From: Saccharomyces uvarum
Lineage: Eukaryota > Ascomycota > Saccharomycetes > Saccharomycetales > Saccharomycetaceae
Assembly (NCBI GenBank): GCA_947243795.1
Contig: OX365931.1
Location: 558,001 to 622,000 of the forward strand
Direction of reading: 5' to 3'
Length of the DNA stretch: 64,000 nt
The notes beneath the pieces are model-generated. The model saw only the letters and a program-made list of their open reading frames with translations, was not told where the DNA came from and did not search any database. Position numbers and translations under genes: made by a program. This document shows, in pieces, positions 48,729 to 58,245 of the stretch (its first letter is position 1; the number at the start of each line of letters is the position of its first letter).

Positions 48729-50990
48729 ATGCGTGTTTTGATAACTAACGATGACGGTCCCCTAAGTGATCAATTTTCACCATACATCAGACCCTTTATT
48801 CAGTATATTAAGAAAACTTATCCTGATTGGGAAATCACAATCTGCGTGCCACACGTTCAAAAATCATGGGTTGGTAAGGCTCATCTTGCTGGTAAGAACC
48901 TAACGGCTCAATTTATATATTCCAAGCTCGACGCTGAAGATAATACTTTCTGGGGTCCTTTTATCCAGCCCCAACTAAAGTCGAAGAACTCCAAATTGCC
49001 TTACGTTTTGAATGCAGAAATTCCGAAAGATGCAATTGAGTGGATATTGATCGACGGAACCCCAGCATCGTGTGTAAACATCGGGTTACATTTACTGTCT
49101 AACGATCAATTCGATTTAGTGCTGTCAGGTCCAAATGTTGGCAGAAATACATCTGCGGCTTATATTACATCGTCTGGTACAGTGGGTGGAGCAATGGAAT
49201 CCGTTATTTCTGGAAATACAAAGGCAATTGCTATATCATGGGCCTACTTTAATGGGTTGAAAGATGCTTCTCCTGTACTAATGCAAATGGCCTCCAAGAG
49301 GTCCCTAGACGTTATCGATCATCTTGTGAAAAACTGGGATTCAAAGACCGATCTATATAGTATTAATATACCTCTAGTGGAGACTCTTGATGATGATACC
49401 AAGGTATATTATGCACCAATCTGGGAAAACAGATGGACTCCAATATTCAACGGGCCTCATATTAATTTAGAGAATAACTTTGCCGAGATCGAAGACGGTA
49501 ACGAATCATCATCTATTTCCTTTAACTGGGCTCCAAAGTTTGGCGCACATAATGATTCCATTCACTACAAGAACGAGTATAAAGATAGGACTGCTTTAAC
49601 TGACGCTGAAGTCATAGAATCCAAAATGATTAGCGTTACGCCTATGAAAGCCACGTTCAAGGGTGTTAATCATCTACTTGGAGAGCTGAAGTTGGCTCAA
49701 AAAGAAAATAGTTCACTAAAGACAAATAGCCTTGTAGTGGTAAGTATTGATCCAATGGAGTATATATATAAACCTTTAACCAGCGCACTAAAAAAATACC
49801 TACCACAGTTGGAAATCGTGTCAAGCTTACCAGAATTCGAGAGTGGAAATCGTGAAAATAGAATGAAAATTTTTCACTATGGTGACTATGAACAACTAGA
49901 CATGGACAAATTGATGGAACTACCAAAAAATTATTACACCAACTCTTATATATACAGGAAAGCATTGATCAGAAAGCACTTTCTTTCGCACACTATACAA
50001 ACGTATACTGCAAAACATCCAGATTCCATTTTGAAGAAGGCATACTTAGAATCGTTCACTATTGATTTAGACTATGCTGAGTTTTTAGATGATGCATTAG
50101 ATGAAAACTGGGAGTTACGTCAAGAATTGGAAAACGAAAGTAAAGGTAAATGGTGGATTGTGAAACCAAGTATGAGCGATAAAGGTCAAGGTATTAGGGT
50201 ATTCAAGACCATCCAAGACTTACAAGCCATTTTCGATTCTTTTGATGACGAAGATAGCGAAGCCGAAGAGAGTGGAAATGACGACGACGACGACGATGCA
50301 AATGCAGAATTCATGGATAATAACAAAGTAAATATCTCCCAATTGCGCCACTTCATCATACAAGAATATTCCACCAACCCATTATTGCTACCATCCATGG
50401 ATAATAGAAAGTTTCATATAAGGTGTTACGTTGTTTGTAAAGGGGATTTACAAGTATTTGTATACGATAGGATACTAGCATTATTTGCTGCTAAACCGTT
50501 TGTTCCTCTAGATGCCAACACATATTCCGTAACAGATTTGAAAAATTTAGAGTGCCATCTGACTAATACATGCTTACAAAGCAAGAACAAAGATAAAGAT
50601 TCTTCTGTTTTGGAGTTCGATTCACTAGAAGAAATTCCAGACGATAAAAAGTTGAATATAAAGGAACAGATTCATTGCATAACAAATGACGTTTTCTTAG
50701 CGGCAGTAAATGTAAACAGGTTAAACTTCCAACCGTTACCAAATGCATTCGAGACCTATGGTGTAGATTTCTTGGTAGATTCAGATTATGAAGTCAAGTT
50801 ATTGGAAATTAACGCTTTCCCAGATTTCAAGCAAACTGGTAAAGACTTGAAGAACCTCATTGATGAATTGTTTGACCATACTGTCAAGTACTGCGTTGCC
50901 CCAATCTTTAAAGAAGGTAACAACAAAATCGAAGATGGAGTGGATCCAAATTTCGTGAAGGTTATCGACTACACTTCAAATGATTGGTGA
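48729..50990 (+). CDS. PBY1: P-body-associated SurE + tubulin-tyrosine-ligase-like protein Pby1
   Basis: A 753-residue, two-domain protein. Residues ~1-260 form a SurE-like phosphatase domain, with the metal-binding LITNDDGP at the very N-terminus and SGPNVGRNTSAAYITSSGTVGGA near 140. Residues ~380-750 form an ATP-grasp/TTL domain, with KWWIVKPSMSDKGQGIRVF near 480 and VKLLEINAFPDF near 690. An acidic Asp run (about 518-522) interrupts the TTL part. In S. cerevisiae Pby1 associates with processing bodies by binding Dcp1-Dcp2 through its TTL part; its substrate is unknown. Start and length match S. cerevisiae. Confidence 0.96.
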   Translation: MRVLITNDDGPLSDQFSPYIRPFIQYIKKTYPDWEITICVPHVQKSWVGKAHLAGKNLTAQFIYSKLDAEDNTFWGPFIQPQLKSKNSKLPYVLNAEIPKDAIEWILIDGTPASCVNIGLHLLSNDQFDLVLSGPNVGRNTSAAYITSSGTVGGAMESVISGNTKAIAISWAYFNGLKDASPVLMQMASKRSLDVIDHLVKNWDSKTDLYSINIPLVETLDDDTKVYYAPIWENRWTPIFNGPHINLENNFAEIEDGNESSSISFNWAPKFGAHNDSIHYKNEYKDRTALTDAEVIESKMISVTPMKATFKGVNHLLGELKLAQKENSSLKTNSLVVVSIDPMEYIYKPLTSALKKYLPQLEIVSSLPEFESGNRENRMKIFHYGDYEQLDMDKLMELPKNYYTNSYIYRKALIRKHFLSHTIQTYTAKHPDSILKKAYLESFTIDLDYAEFLDDALDENWELRQELENESKGKWWIVKPSMSDKGQGIRVFKTIQDLQAIFDSFDDEDSEAEESGNDDDDDDANAEFMDNNKVNISQLRHFIIQEYSTNPLLLPSMDNRKFHIRCYVVCKGDLQVFVYDRILALFAAKPFVPLDANTYSVTDLKNLECHLTNTCLQSKNKDKDSSVLEFDSLEEIPDDKKLNIKEQIHCITNDVFLAAVNVNRLNFQPLPNAFETYGVDFLVDSDYEVKLLEINAFPDFKQTGKDLKNLIDELFDHTVKYCVAPIFKEGNNKIEDGVDPNFVKVIDYTSNDW

Positions 50991-51113
50991 AGAAAACGTT
51001 AAAGACGAAACCTTCGGAAGTTATTATTATTATTACTAATTAGTTTCAAATAAGATACATATCATTGTTTTATTTCTAAATTTCTCTTTTTTGCTTTTTT
51101 TTATCTCGATAAT

Positions 51114-52421
51114 TCAAACTCTATTAGCTTCATCGTCAGGTTCATTATCATCCGCCACGCCATCTTCCATGGCATTCTCAATTTCTTCCTCGAAATTTGT
51201 TGTCTTGTTTGTTGTAGCACTGATCAAACCTCTCTTTACAACACGCAGCGCCACTGGAATAGTAATATCATCATCAGAAATACCCAAGAACTCCCGGCTC
51301 CAGCTTAGTATTCTCCCCCTTATTCTATTGGCCTTTATCACGGATTTTCTAATTTTTTGCAAGTTTCTTATGAATTCTTTGTTTCTTTGTAATGCAATTT
51401 GCGATAGCTGTCGAGCTGATTCAATTTCGTCATTCAATTGTTGTTGTTCCGCAGCTGTTAACGTTGAAACAGAGACAGATCCGGATGATGATGGTAGCAA
51501 TGATAGAAGTGCATTAGATTGTTCTAGTCTTGGTAAGGCAAAGAAAGGATCTTCGTCTTTAGTTTCTTCTGTTTCATTATTGGAGTATTCATCCTCTGTA
51601 GTCATGGTGGTGTTGATATTAGTTTCGTTGATACTATTCTTGGGACTGTTTTCAGTCAATCCATTTGCTTTAGCATCCTCAGGTAAAGTTAAGTTATGAT
51701 TGTAAGGTGGTAGGTATAAGTTGGATTCATAGATCGGCTCTGGATGATCACCCAAAAACACTTCTAAAAACTGGGAATATCTAACAACTGACATTTGCTC
51801 CCTCTCAATCATTAGAATAATTTGCGTAGCTAGGTTCTTCAAAATTAGGCTTGAAAAGGTTTTTGAGATTGTTTTATGGTTTATTACGTCCCCAAGTGAA
51901 AGAATTGGCGTCAAAATCTCCTTAATGTTCACTAATCTTGATAGGTCGTCTTCATCTTCATCACCGTCATAATCATCAGTGATGTTATCGTCGCTTTCGT
52001 CGCTTTCGTTAGCGTGCTTTTCACTACCAATCGAGACTGGCTCGACGTTAATATCGGGTGTAAATTTTATTCTTTTGCGTCTCCTGTTAGTTTTACTATC
52101 AGCTGCAATATTTGTTTGTAAAAGGCGATGCTCCGAACCGTTATAAAAGACGGTTTGCTCAATAATGGGCTTGGAATTATTTAAATCTCTTCTAGTGACC
52201 ACCTCACTTCTCTGCAGCAGTTTGTTACCCCTATTGGAAGATACTCCAGTAGCTTCAGGGTATATCAATTTCCCATCAATAGATCTTTTCAGCACCTGAT
52301 AGTTACCGCTTTTTTCCTTTATTATTCTTCTGGTAAATGCGCTAATTATACTCGATTCGTTCGATAGAACACTCTTGTCCTCTAATTCCACCTTGGTAGC
52401 CCCAAGATCCTGAACTTTCAT
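51114..52421 (-). CDS. RXT2: Rpd3L histone deacetylase complex subunit Rxt2
   Basis: 435 residues from the ATG at 52421 (MKVQDLGATKVELEDKS), against about 430 in S. cerevisiae. The conserved N-terminal half contains IISAFTRRIIKEKSGNYQVLKR and KRIKFTPDINVEP. An acidic block (about 145-165) follows, then a helical region with FLEVFLGDHPEPIYE. The C-terminal helix bundle includes QRNKEFIRNLQKIRKSVIKANRIRGRIL. Rxt2 belongs to Rpd3L and helps gene repression. The frame upstream of this Met stays open only with a non-ATG triplet, so it is not used. Confidence 0.95.
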   Translation of the reverse strand: MKVQDLGATKVELEDKSVLSNESSIISAFTRRIIKEKSGNYQVLKRSIDGKLIYPEATGVSSNRGNKLLQRSEVVTRRDLNNSKPIIEQTVFYNGSEHRLLQTNIAADSKTNRRRKRIKFTPDINVEPVSIGSEKHANESDESDDNITDDYDGDEDEDDLSRLVNIKEILTPILSLGDVINHKTISKTFSSLILKNLATQIILMIEREQMSVVRYSQFLEVFLGDHPEPIYESNLYLPPYNHNLTLPEDAKANGLTENSPKNSINETNINTTMTTEDEYSNNETEETKDEDPFFALPRLEQSNALLSLLPSSSGSVSVSTLTAAEQQQLNDEIESARQLSQIALQRNKEFIRNLQKIRKSVIKANRIRGRILSWSREFLGISDDDITIPVALRVVKRGLISATTNKTTNFEEEIENAMEDGVADDNEPDDEANRV

Positions 52422-52761
52422 TTCAATCTGATCAAGAAGCAACTGTTGCACCCTTGTCGTCTAGCCTGCTTCTTTCTAAGAAATGCTGTCATCAAGCATG
52501 GTTTTTTCCTTCTATTTCAAAAAGTCAATATTTTACCGAAAAAGAGCCCGCTACCCGGCGTCGGACATCTCGAATATAGGAGATAATAAAGATCTTCAAG
52601 TAAAGCCGTTTTAAAGTGGACGCTGTCATTCGTGTTTGAAATCAATTCAAGTTGATTTTGCACAACCGTAACTTTCATTTGCAATAATACGAAAAAGCTT
52701 CTCGAGGAAATAGTAATTGTCCAACTGCCGTAACGAAAAGCAAGTGAGAAAAAGAAAAAAA
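52422..52761. other. RXT2-YBR096W divergent promoter region
   Basis: 340 bp. A Reb1-like CTACCCGG lies at about 52551-52558, near the middle of the two starts. No gene is seen. Confidence 0.5.
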
Positions 52762-53454
52762 ATGGCTTTCTGCACCATCTTAAAATGGCTTATTGCTGCC
52801 TACCTACTGTCTTCATATAAGTCACTACCTGGTGCATATTTTATTAGATTTTATTACTACGTGATTCCTGTCCTATTTTTGCCTATTATCACAGGATTGG
52901 AGACTGAAAACATCAAGAAACTTAAAGAAAACGAATACGGTTGTTTTTCGTACACCAAACTGGACACATATGCCTCTCCGTTCGAATGTGACTTTTACTT
53001 TCATAAAAGTAATAGCACCTATTTTGAAGAGTTGGATTTTTCAAGAGGCGGCTTGATGTGCAAGATTTTTCAGAAGTTGATGCTCAATTCCAAGCATTAC
53101 CCATATATTCCAGTCGCAAACGTCTTCACCAACTTCTTAAAGGAGATCAAGCCTTTCCAAAAATACTCTGTTACATCGAGGATCATTTGCTGGGATGATA
53201 AATGGATCTATGTTATGAGCAGATTCACCATCAAAAACGGCACCGTTCTATGCTCACTATCGCTGACCAAATATGTCTTAAAGGATGGTAGGAAGACAAT
53301 CAAGCCAAAGGATGCACTTGAATATTGTGGCATATATAATGAGAAGGTCGCCAAAATTTCTGATGAAAATCTAAAACTTTTAACAGAGCGTTGTGGTTTT
53401 CACGAAACTGTACCGTTAGAAAACTTGGACCTGAGCTACTGTTCCCAAATTTAA
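52762..53454 (+). CDS. ER hotdog-fold (Them6/4HBT-like) protein YBR096W
   Basis: 230 residues from the ATG at 52762 (MAFCTILKWLIAAYLLSS), the S. cerevisiae YBR096W length. The frame runs further upstream through a polar stretch without conservation. The N-terminus holds a signal-anchor and a second hydrophobic segment (about 30-48). The rest resembles the thioesterase hotdog fold of the THEM6 family, with DFYFHKSNSTYFEELDFSRG near residue 77, where that family has the HMNNAKYL-type motif. No enzymatic activity is known to me. Localisation to the ER is reported for the S. cerevisiae protein. Confidence 0.9.
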   Translation: MAFCTILKWLIAAYLLSSYKSLPGAYFIRFYYYVIPVLFLPIITGLETENIKKLKENEYGCFSYTKLDTYASPFECDFYFHKSNSTYFEELDFSRGGLMCKIFQKLMLNSKHYPYIPVANVFTNFLKEIKPFQKYSVTSRIICWDDKWIYVMSRFTIKNGTVLCSLSLTKYVLKDGRKTIKPKDALEYCGIYNEKVAKISDENLKLLTERCGFHETVPLENLDLSYCSQI

Positions 53455-53689
53455 AATCTTTATACATATAAATAGTTCTATCGAACCTATATCAATCGTT
53501 CTTTCCCAAGTTTTTTTGTGCAGGTGATGCTTTATCTTCGGTTGAGAACATCGTACCTTTCTTCCCTTAATTTTTCAGAATGCTAAAAAAGAAAAACAGA
53601 CATATCTTTGAAAATATATAGGCTTGTTTAATGGATAAATAGAGAGAACAAAGGCTAAAAACACCGGAAAACGAAGAAATCACCATAAA

Positions 53690-56600
53690 ATGGGGGCGCA
53701 ACTATCCTTGTTGGTTCAGACATCCCCTTCCATTGCCATTTTTTCATACATCGATGTTTTAGAAGAAGTACATTATGTTTCTCAGCTAAACTCATCAAGA
53801 TTTTTGAAAACATGCAAAGCACTAGATCCTAATGGCGAAATTGTCATCAAAGTATTCATCAAGCCCACAGATCAGTATAGCTTACAACCTTTTCTTCAAC
53901 AGATAAAGGCTCAATCGTTTAAGCTGGGACAACTACCACACGTCTTAAACTATAGTAAATTGATCGAGACGAATAGAGCCGGCTACATGATACGGCAGCA
54001 CCTGAAAAACAATTTATACGATAGGTTGAGTTTGAGGCCGTATTTACAGGACATTGAACTTAAATTCATTGCTTTCCAACTACTGAATTCATTAAGAGAC
54101 ATTCATAATCTGAATATTGTCCATGGTGATATAAAGACAGAAAACATTCTAGTGACAAGTTGGAATTGGTGCATATTGACAGATTTTGCTGCATTTATCA
54201 AACCTGTATATCTGCCGGAGGATAATCCAGGTGAGTTTTTATTCTATTTTGATACTTCAAAGAGAAGAACTTGTTATTTAGCCCCAGAAAGATTTAACTC
54301 CAAACTTTATCAAGACGGCCATTCCAAAAATGGTACGTTAACCAAAGAAATGGATGTATTTAGTCTTGGTTGTGTTATCGCAGAAATATTTGCTGAAGGT
54401 AGGCCCATTTTCAACCTATCACAATTATTCAAATACAAAAGTAATTCGTATGATGTCAATAAGGAATTTCTTATGGAGGAAATCAAATCCACTGATTTAA
54501 GAAATATGATTCTAAACATGGTTCAATTAGATCCTGGAAAGAGGCTATCGTGTGACGAGCTATTGAATAAATATCGCGGTATTTTCTTTCCTGATTATTT
54601 CTACACTTTCACTTATGATTATTTCAGAAATTTAGTAACTATGACAACAAGCACACCAATCACAGATAGCGCTTGTACCAACAGCACTCTAGAGGATAAC
54701 CTAAAGCTTCTCGATGAAACTACCGAAAAAATTTACAAAGATTTTCCGCAAATCTGTCATTGTTTAGATTTTCCTCTAACCAAAGGCGAGGACAAAATAA
54801 AAGTAGATTCATCGACATTCACATCTAATGTAATAAACGGAGAAGATAGCCGGCTTCTTAACGCCAACTTGTATTTCCCCGGAAACCATCATCTGGTTTT
54901 GCAGAAATTTACGCAAGTATCGGAAAAAGTAAAATCGGTTAAAGAAGAGTGTGCTTTACTTTTCATCTCCTATTTATCTCATAGTCTAAGAAATATTGTT
55001 TTGAGGACTACAAAATTAAAGAATTTAGAATTACTAGCAGTATTTGCACAGTTTGTTTCAGATGAAAATAAAATCGATCGGGTTGTGCCTTATCTCGTGT
55101 GCTGTTTTGAAGATAGCGACCAGGATGTGCAAGCCCTATCTTTGTTAACATTTACCCAAGTATTATCTTCTGTGCGAACACTGAACCAGCTGAACGAAAA
55201 CATATTCGTAGATTACTTACTACCAAGACTGAAAAGATTACTTATCACCAATAGACAGAATAGTAATTATCTAAGAATCGTATTTGCTAATTGTTTGAGC
55301 GACTTGGCTGTTATCATCAACAGATTTCAAGAATTTACCTTTGCCAAGCACTATAATAATAATTCAACAGATAATAATTTGGAGATAATGGAAAGCACTA
55401 CTAAATATTCAGCAAAACTGATTCAAAGTGTCGAAGATTTAACAGTACTTTTTCTAACGGATAATGATACAAACGTAAAAATGGCGCTTTTGCATAACAT
55501 CTTACCACTTTGTAAATTTTTTGGCAGAGAGAGGACAAATGATATCATATTAAGCCATTTAATAACCTACTTAAATGACAAAGATCCCGCCTTACGAGTT
55601 TCCTTGATTCAAACTATATCGGGAATTTCAATTCTTTTAGGCACTGTTACATTAGAGCAGTACATTTTACCGTTATTGATTCAGACTATCACAGATTCGG
55701 AAGAGTTGGTAGTAATAAGCGTCTTACAAAGTTTAAAGTCTCTATTTAAGACGGGACTTATAAGAAAAAAATTCTATATTGATATTTCAAAGACAATTTC
55801 TCCTTTACTACTACATCCCGATAATTGGATAAGACATTTTACACTAATGATAATCATAGAAATCATTAATAAATTATCAAAAGCCGAAGTCTACTGCATT
55901 CTGTATCCAATAATAAGGCCCTTTTTTGAGTTCGATGTTGAGTTTAATTTTGAATCAATGATAACCTGCTGCAAGCAACCAGTGTCGAGGTCCGTTTACA
56001 ATCTACTGTGTAGCTGGGCTGTTAGAGCCTCAAAATCCTTATTTTGGAAAAAGATCTCCACAAACCACGTAGATTCCTTTGGAAACAATAGAATTCAATT
56101 TATAACAAAGGACTACTCGAGCAAGAACTATGGGTTTAGTAAAAAAGGCGTGAAATTGGACCCTTCTTCAAAAGGCGTTAAATCGTCATCTACTGTTTAT
56201 TCCTATGATAATAAGGAAATCCCGTTAACTGCCGAAGATAGAAATTGGATTGATAAGTTTCGCGTCATTGGGCTAACAGAGAAAGATATCTGGAAGATTA
56301 TAGCCCTAAGAGGTTATGTAGTAAGGACCGCAAAGATCATAGCGACAAACCCAGATTTTCCATATAGCAACAAGCGTCACCAAGTGCTAATACAAAATTC
56401 ACCCCCAAATCTAAACCTCACAAACGTCATGCCGAGGAATATATTTTTTGATGTAGAGTTTGCTGAACAATCGACAAGAGAGTCCCAAGATCCTAGTATA
56501 GAGAATCAGCAAATGTATAGAAATGATGAAAGTGAGCAAAATAGCAATAAGTTAAGTGTCAATAGCGCTAAGCAGCTATCCACTATTATGGACATCAATG

Positions 56601-58054
56601 GATCATTAATGTTCAAAAATAAATCCATTGCTACTACGACTTCAAATCTAAGAAATGTTTTTGTTCAGTTGGAACCAACATCCTATCACAAATATTCAAC
56701 AAATCACGGAATGAATGACAATGTTAACGTTAAACCAGAAAGGAAAGTAATAGTTAGCAACAGTTACGATGGAGACGTTGAGACGATAGAAAAATTTTTA
56801 TCAACCTTTAAAATTTTACCACCCTTAAGAGACTATAAAGAGTTTGGACCTATTGTAGAAGTTTTGGAGAATCCAGACATGGGTAAACTGACAGGTAAAC
56901 TAATAGCGACATTAATGGAAAACGAACCGAATTCTATCACGGCTGCCACTATTTCCTGTGGAGAAGTACCGTATTTAGTAACGGGTTCCGACCAGGGTGT
57001 AGTCAAGATATGGAACTTGAGAGAGATTACACTCGGTGAGGTTTACTCCTCTTCCTTAACTTATGATTGCTCTTCAAGCATAACTCAGTTGACTATGATT
57101 CCTAAGTTTGATGCTTTTGCCGTTTCCTGTAAAGACGGGCAAATCATCATATTGAAGGTTAATCATTACAAACAAGAAAATGAAACAAAATTCTCAAGCT
57201 GCGAATGCATTAGAAAACTCAGCTTAAAGAATTCGGATAAACACGAATACGCCACGAGAATGAGAGCATTTGTTAACGATGAGAAATCGGTATTAATAGT
57301 TTTAACGAACTTATCAAGGGTGGTGATTTTTGACATCAAAACCTTAGAAAGGTTACAAGTCATTGAGAATTCTCCAAAACATGGTGCCATTTCTAGCATC
57401 TGTATAGATGAGGATTGCTGTTCCATGGTTTTGGGGACAACAAGAGGTATTATTGACATATGGGACATTCGCTTCAATGTCATGATCAAAAGCTGGTCTT
57501 TCGGGGATCACACGCCCATTACTCATTTAGAGACATGTGGGTTCTACGGGAAAAATTCCATAATCGTCGTGGGTGGTAGTTCAAAAACGTACCTAACAAT
57601 ATGGAATTTTGTTAAAGGACATTGTCAACTCGCGTTCATAAATTCTGTTGAGCAGCCATCCATGAAACACTTCTTGCCGTTTGAAAAAGACTTAGAAGAT
57701 TTAGGGTTTTGTGGGGTCAAGTCTTTACATGCATTAAGTACCATTTCAGTATCAAACAATAAAATATTTGTTACTGACGAAGCAACTAGTTCCATTATCA
57801 TGTTTGACTTGAAGGAATTATCGCTCTCTAAGGCAGTGGTCAGCCCATCAAGATTTGAGGACGTCTTTATTCCAACACAAATCACGGCCAACCTTACTAT
57901 ACTATTGAGGAAAAGGAAACCTTCCAGCACCCATTTAGGTGACGATTCATTATATCACCATGATATTATAAATGCGATGGCTACAAGTTTGGTTGATCAA
58001 ATACCTTTGTTAGTTGTTTGCGATAATTCTGGGCTTATTGGAATTTTTCAGTAA
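53690..58054 (+). CDS. VPS15: Myristoylated kinase-like Vps15 of PI3K complexes
   Basis: 1454 residues, as in S. cerevisiae. MGAQLSLL carries Gly2 for N-myristoylation. A divergent protein-kinase domain follows (about 28-300): catalytic loop VHGDIKTENILV in place of HRD, and TDFAAF in place of DFG, as in all Vps15 proteins. HEAT repeats span about 390-780. A variable linker leads to a C-terminal seven-blade WD40 propeller (about 1070-1454), with blades such as VVKIWNLRE and IIDIWDIRF. It anchors and activates Vps34 in complexes I (autophagy) and II (vacuolar sorting). Confidence 0.98.
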   Translation: MGAQLSLLVQTSPSIAIFSYIDVLEEVHYVSQLNSSRFLKTCKALDPNGEIVIKVFIKPTDQYSLQPFLQQIKAQSFKLGQLPHVLNYSKLIETNRAGYMIRQHLKNNLYDRLSLRPYLQDIELKFIAFQLLNSLRDIHNLNIVHGDIKTENILVTSWNWCILTDFAAFIKPVYLPEDNPGEFLFYFDTSKRRTCYLAPERFNSKLYQDGHSKNGTLTKEMDVFSLGCVIAEIFAEGRPIFNLSQLFKYKSNSYDVNKEFLMEEIKSTDLRNMILNMVQLDPGKRLSCDELLNKYRGIFFPDYFYTFTYDYFRNLVTMTTSTPITDSACTNSTLEDNLKLLDETTEKIYKDFPQICHCLDFPLTKGEDKIKVDSSTFTSNVINGEDSRLLNANLYFPGNHHLVLQKFTQVSEKVKSVKEECALLFISYLSHSLRNIVLRTTKLKNLELLAVFAQFVSDENKIDRVVPYLVCCFEDSDQDVQALSLLTFTQVLSSVRTLNQLNENIFVDYLLPRLKRLLITNRQNSNYLRIVFANCLSDLAVIINRFQEFTFAKHYNNNSTDNNLEIMESTTKYSAKLIQSVEDLTVLFLTDNDTNVKMALLHNILPLCKFFGRERTNDIILSHLITYLNDKDPALRVSLIQTISGISILLGTVTLEQYILPLLIQTITDSEELVVISVLQSLKSLFKTGLIRKKFYIDISKTISPLLLHPDNWIRHFTLMIIIEIINKLSKAEVYCILYPIIRPFFEFDVEFNFESMITCCKQPVSRSVYNLLCSWAVRASKSLFWKKISTNHVDSFGNNRIQFITKDYSSKNYGFSKKGVKLDPSSKGVKSSSTVYSYDNKEIPLTAEDRNWIDKFRVIGLTEKDIWKIIALRGYVVRTAKIIATNPDFPYSNKRHQVLIQNSPPNLNLTNVMPRNIFFDVEFAEQSTRESQDPSIENQQMYRNDESEQNSNKLSVNSAKQLSTIMDINGSLMFKNKSIATTTSNLRNVFVQLEPTSYHKYSTNHGMNDNVNVKPERKVIVSNSYDGDVETIEKFLSTFKILPPLRDYKEFGPIVEVLENPDMGKLTGKLIATLMENEPNSITAATISCGEVPYLVTGSDQGVVKIWNLREITLGEVYSSSLTYDCSSSITQLTMIPKFDAFAVSCKDGQIIILKVNHYKQENETKFSSCECIRKLSLKNSDKHEYATRMRAFVNDEKSVLIVLTNLSRVVIFDIKTLERLQVIENSPKHGAISSICIDEDCCSMVLGTTRGIIDIWDIRFNVMIKSWSFGDHTPITHLETCGFYGKNSIIVVGGSSKTYLTIWNFVKGHCQLAFINSVEQPSMKHFLPFEKDLEDLGFCGVKSLHALSTISVSNNKIFVTDEATSSIIMFDLKELSLSKAVVSPSRFEDVFIPTQITANLTILLRKRKPSSTHLGDDSLYHHDIINAMATSLVDQIPLLVVCDNSGLIGIFQ

Positions 58055-58140
58055 TCTCGATCCTTTTTATAATCAATAAACTTAAGCGGATATATATTTA
58101 TATAAATTCTGAGTATTTTCAATTTATTTATTGGCTCCCG

Positions 58141-58146
58141 ACGCGT
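58141..58146. promoter_or_regulatory. MCB box ACGCGT upstream of MMS4
   Basis: Exact MBF site about 100 bp before the MMS4 ATG, in a 191-bp VPS15-MMS4 spacer. Cell-cycle expression is inferred. Confidence 0.55.
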
Positions 58147-58245
58147 TGTAAATATTCAGTGTAAAAAAGGGCTATAAGGTAAATAAGAGACGAAGATATG
58201 AAAGAAGCAATAGATTAGCAATAGCCTACAATTGCATTGGGTTAA

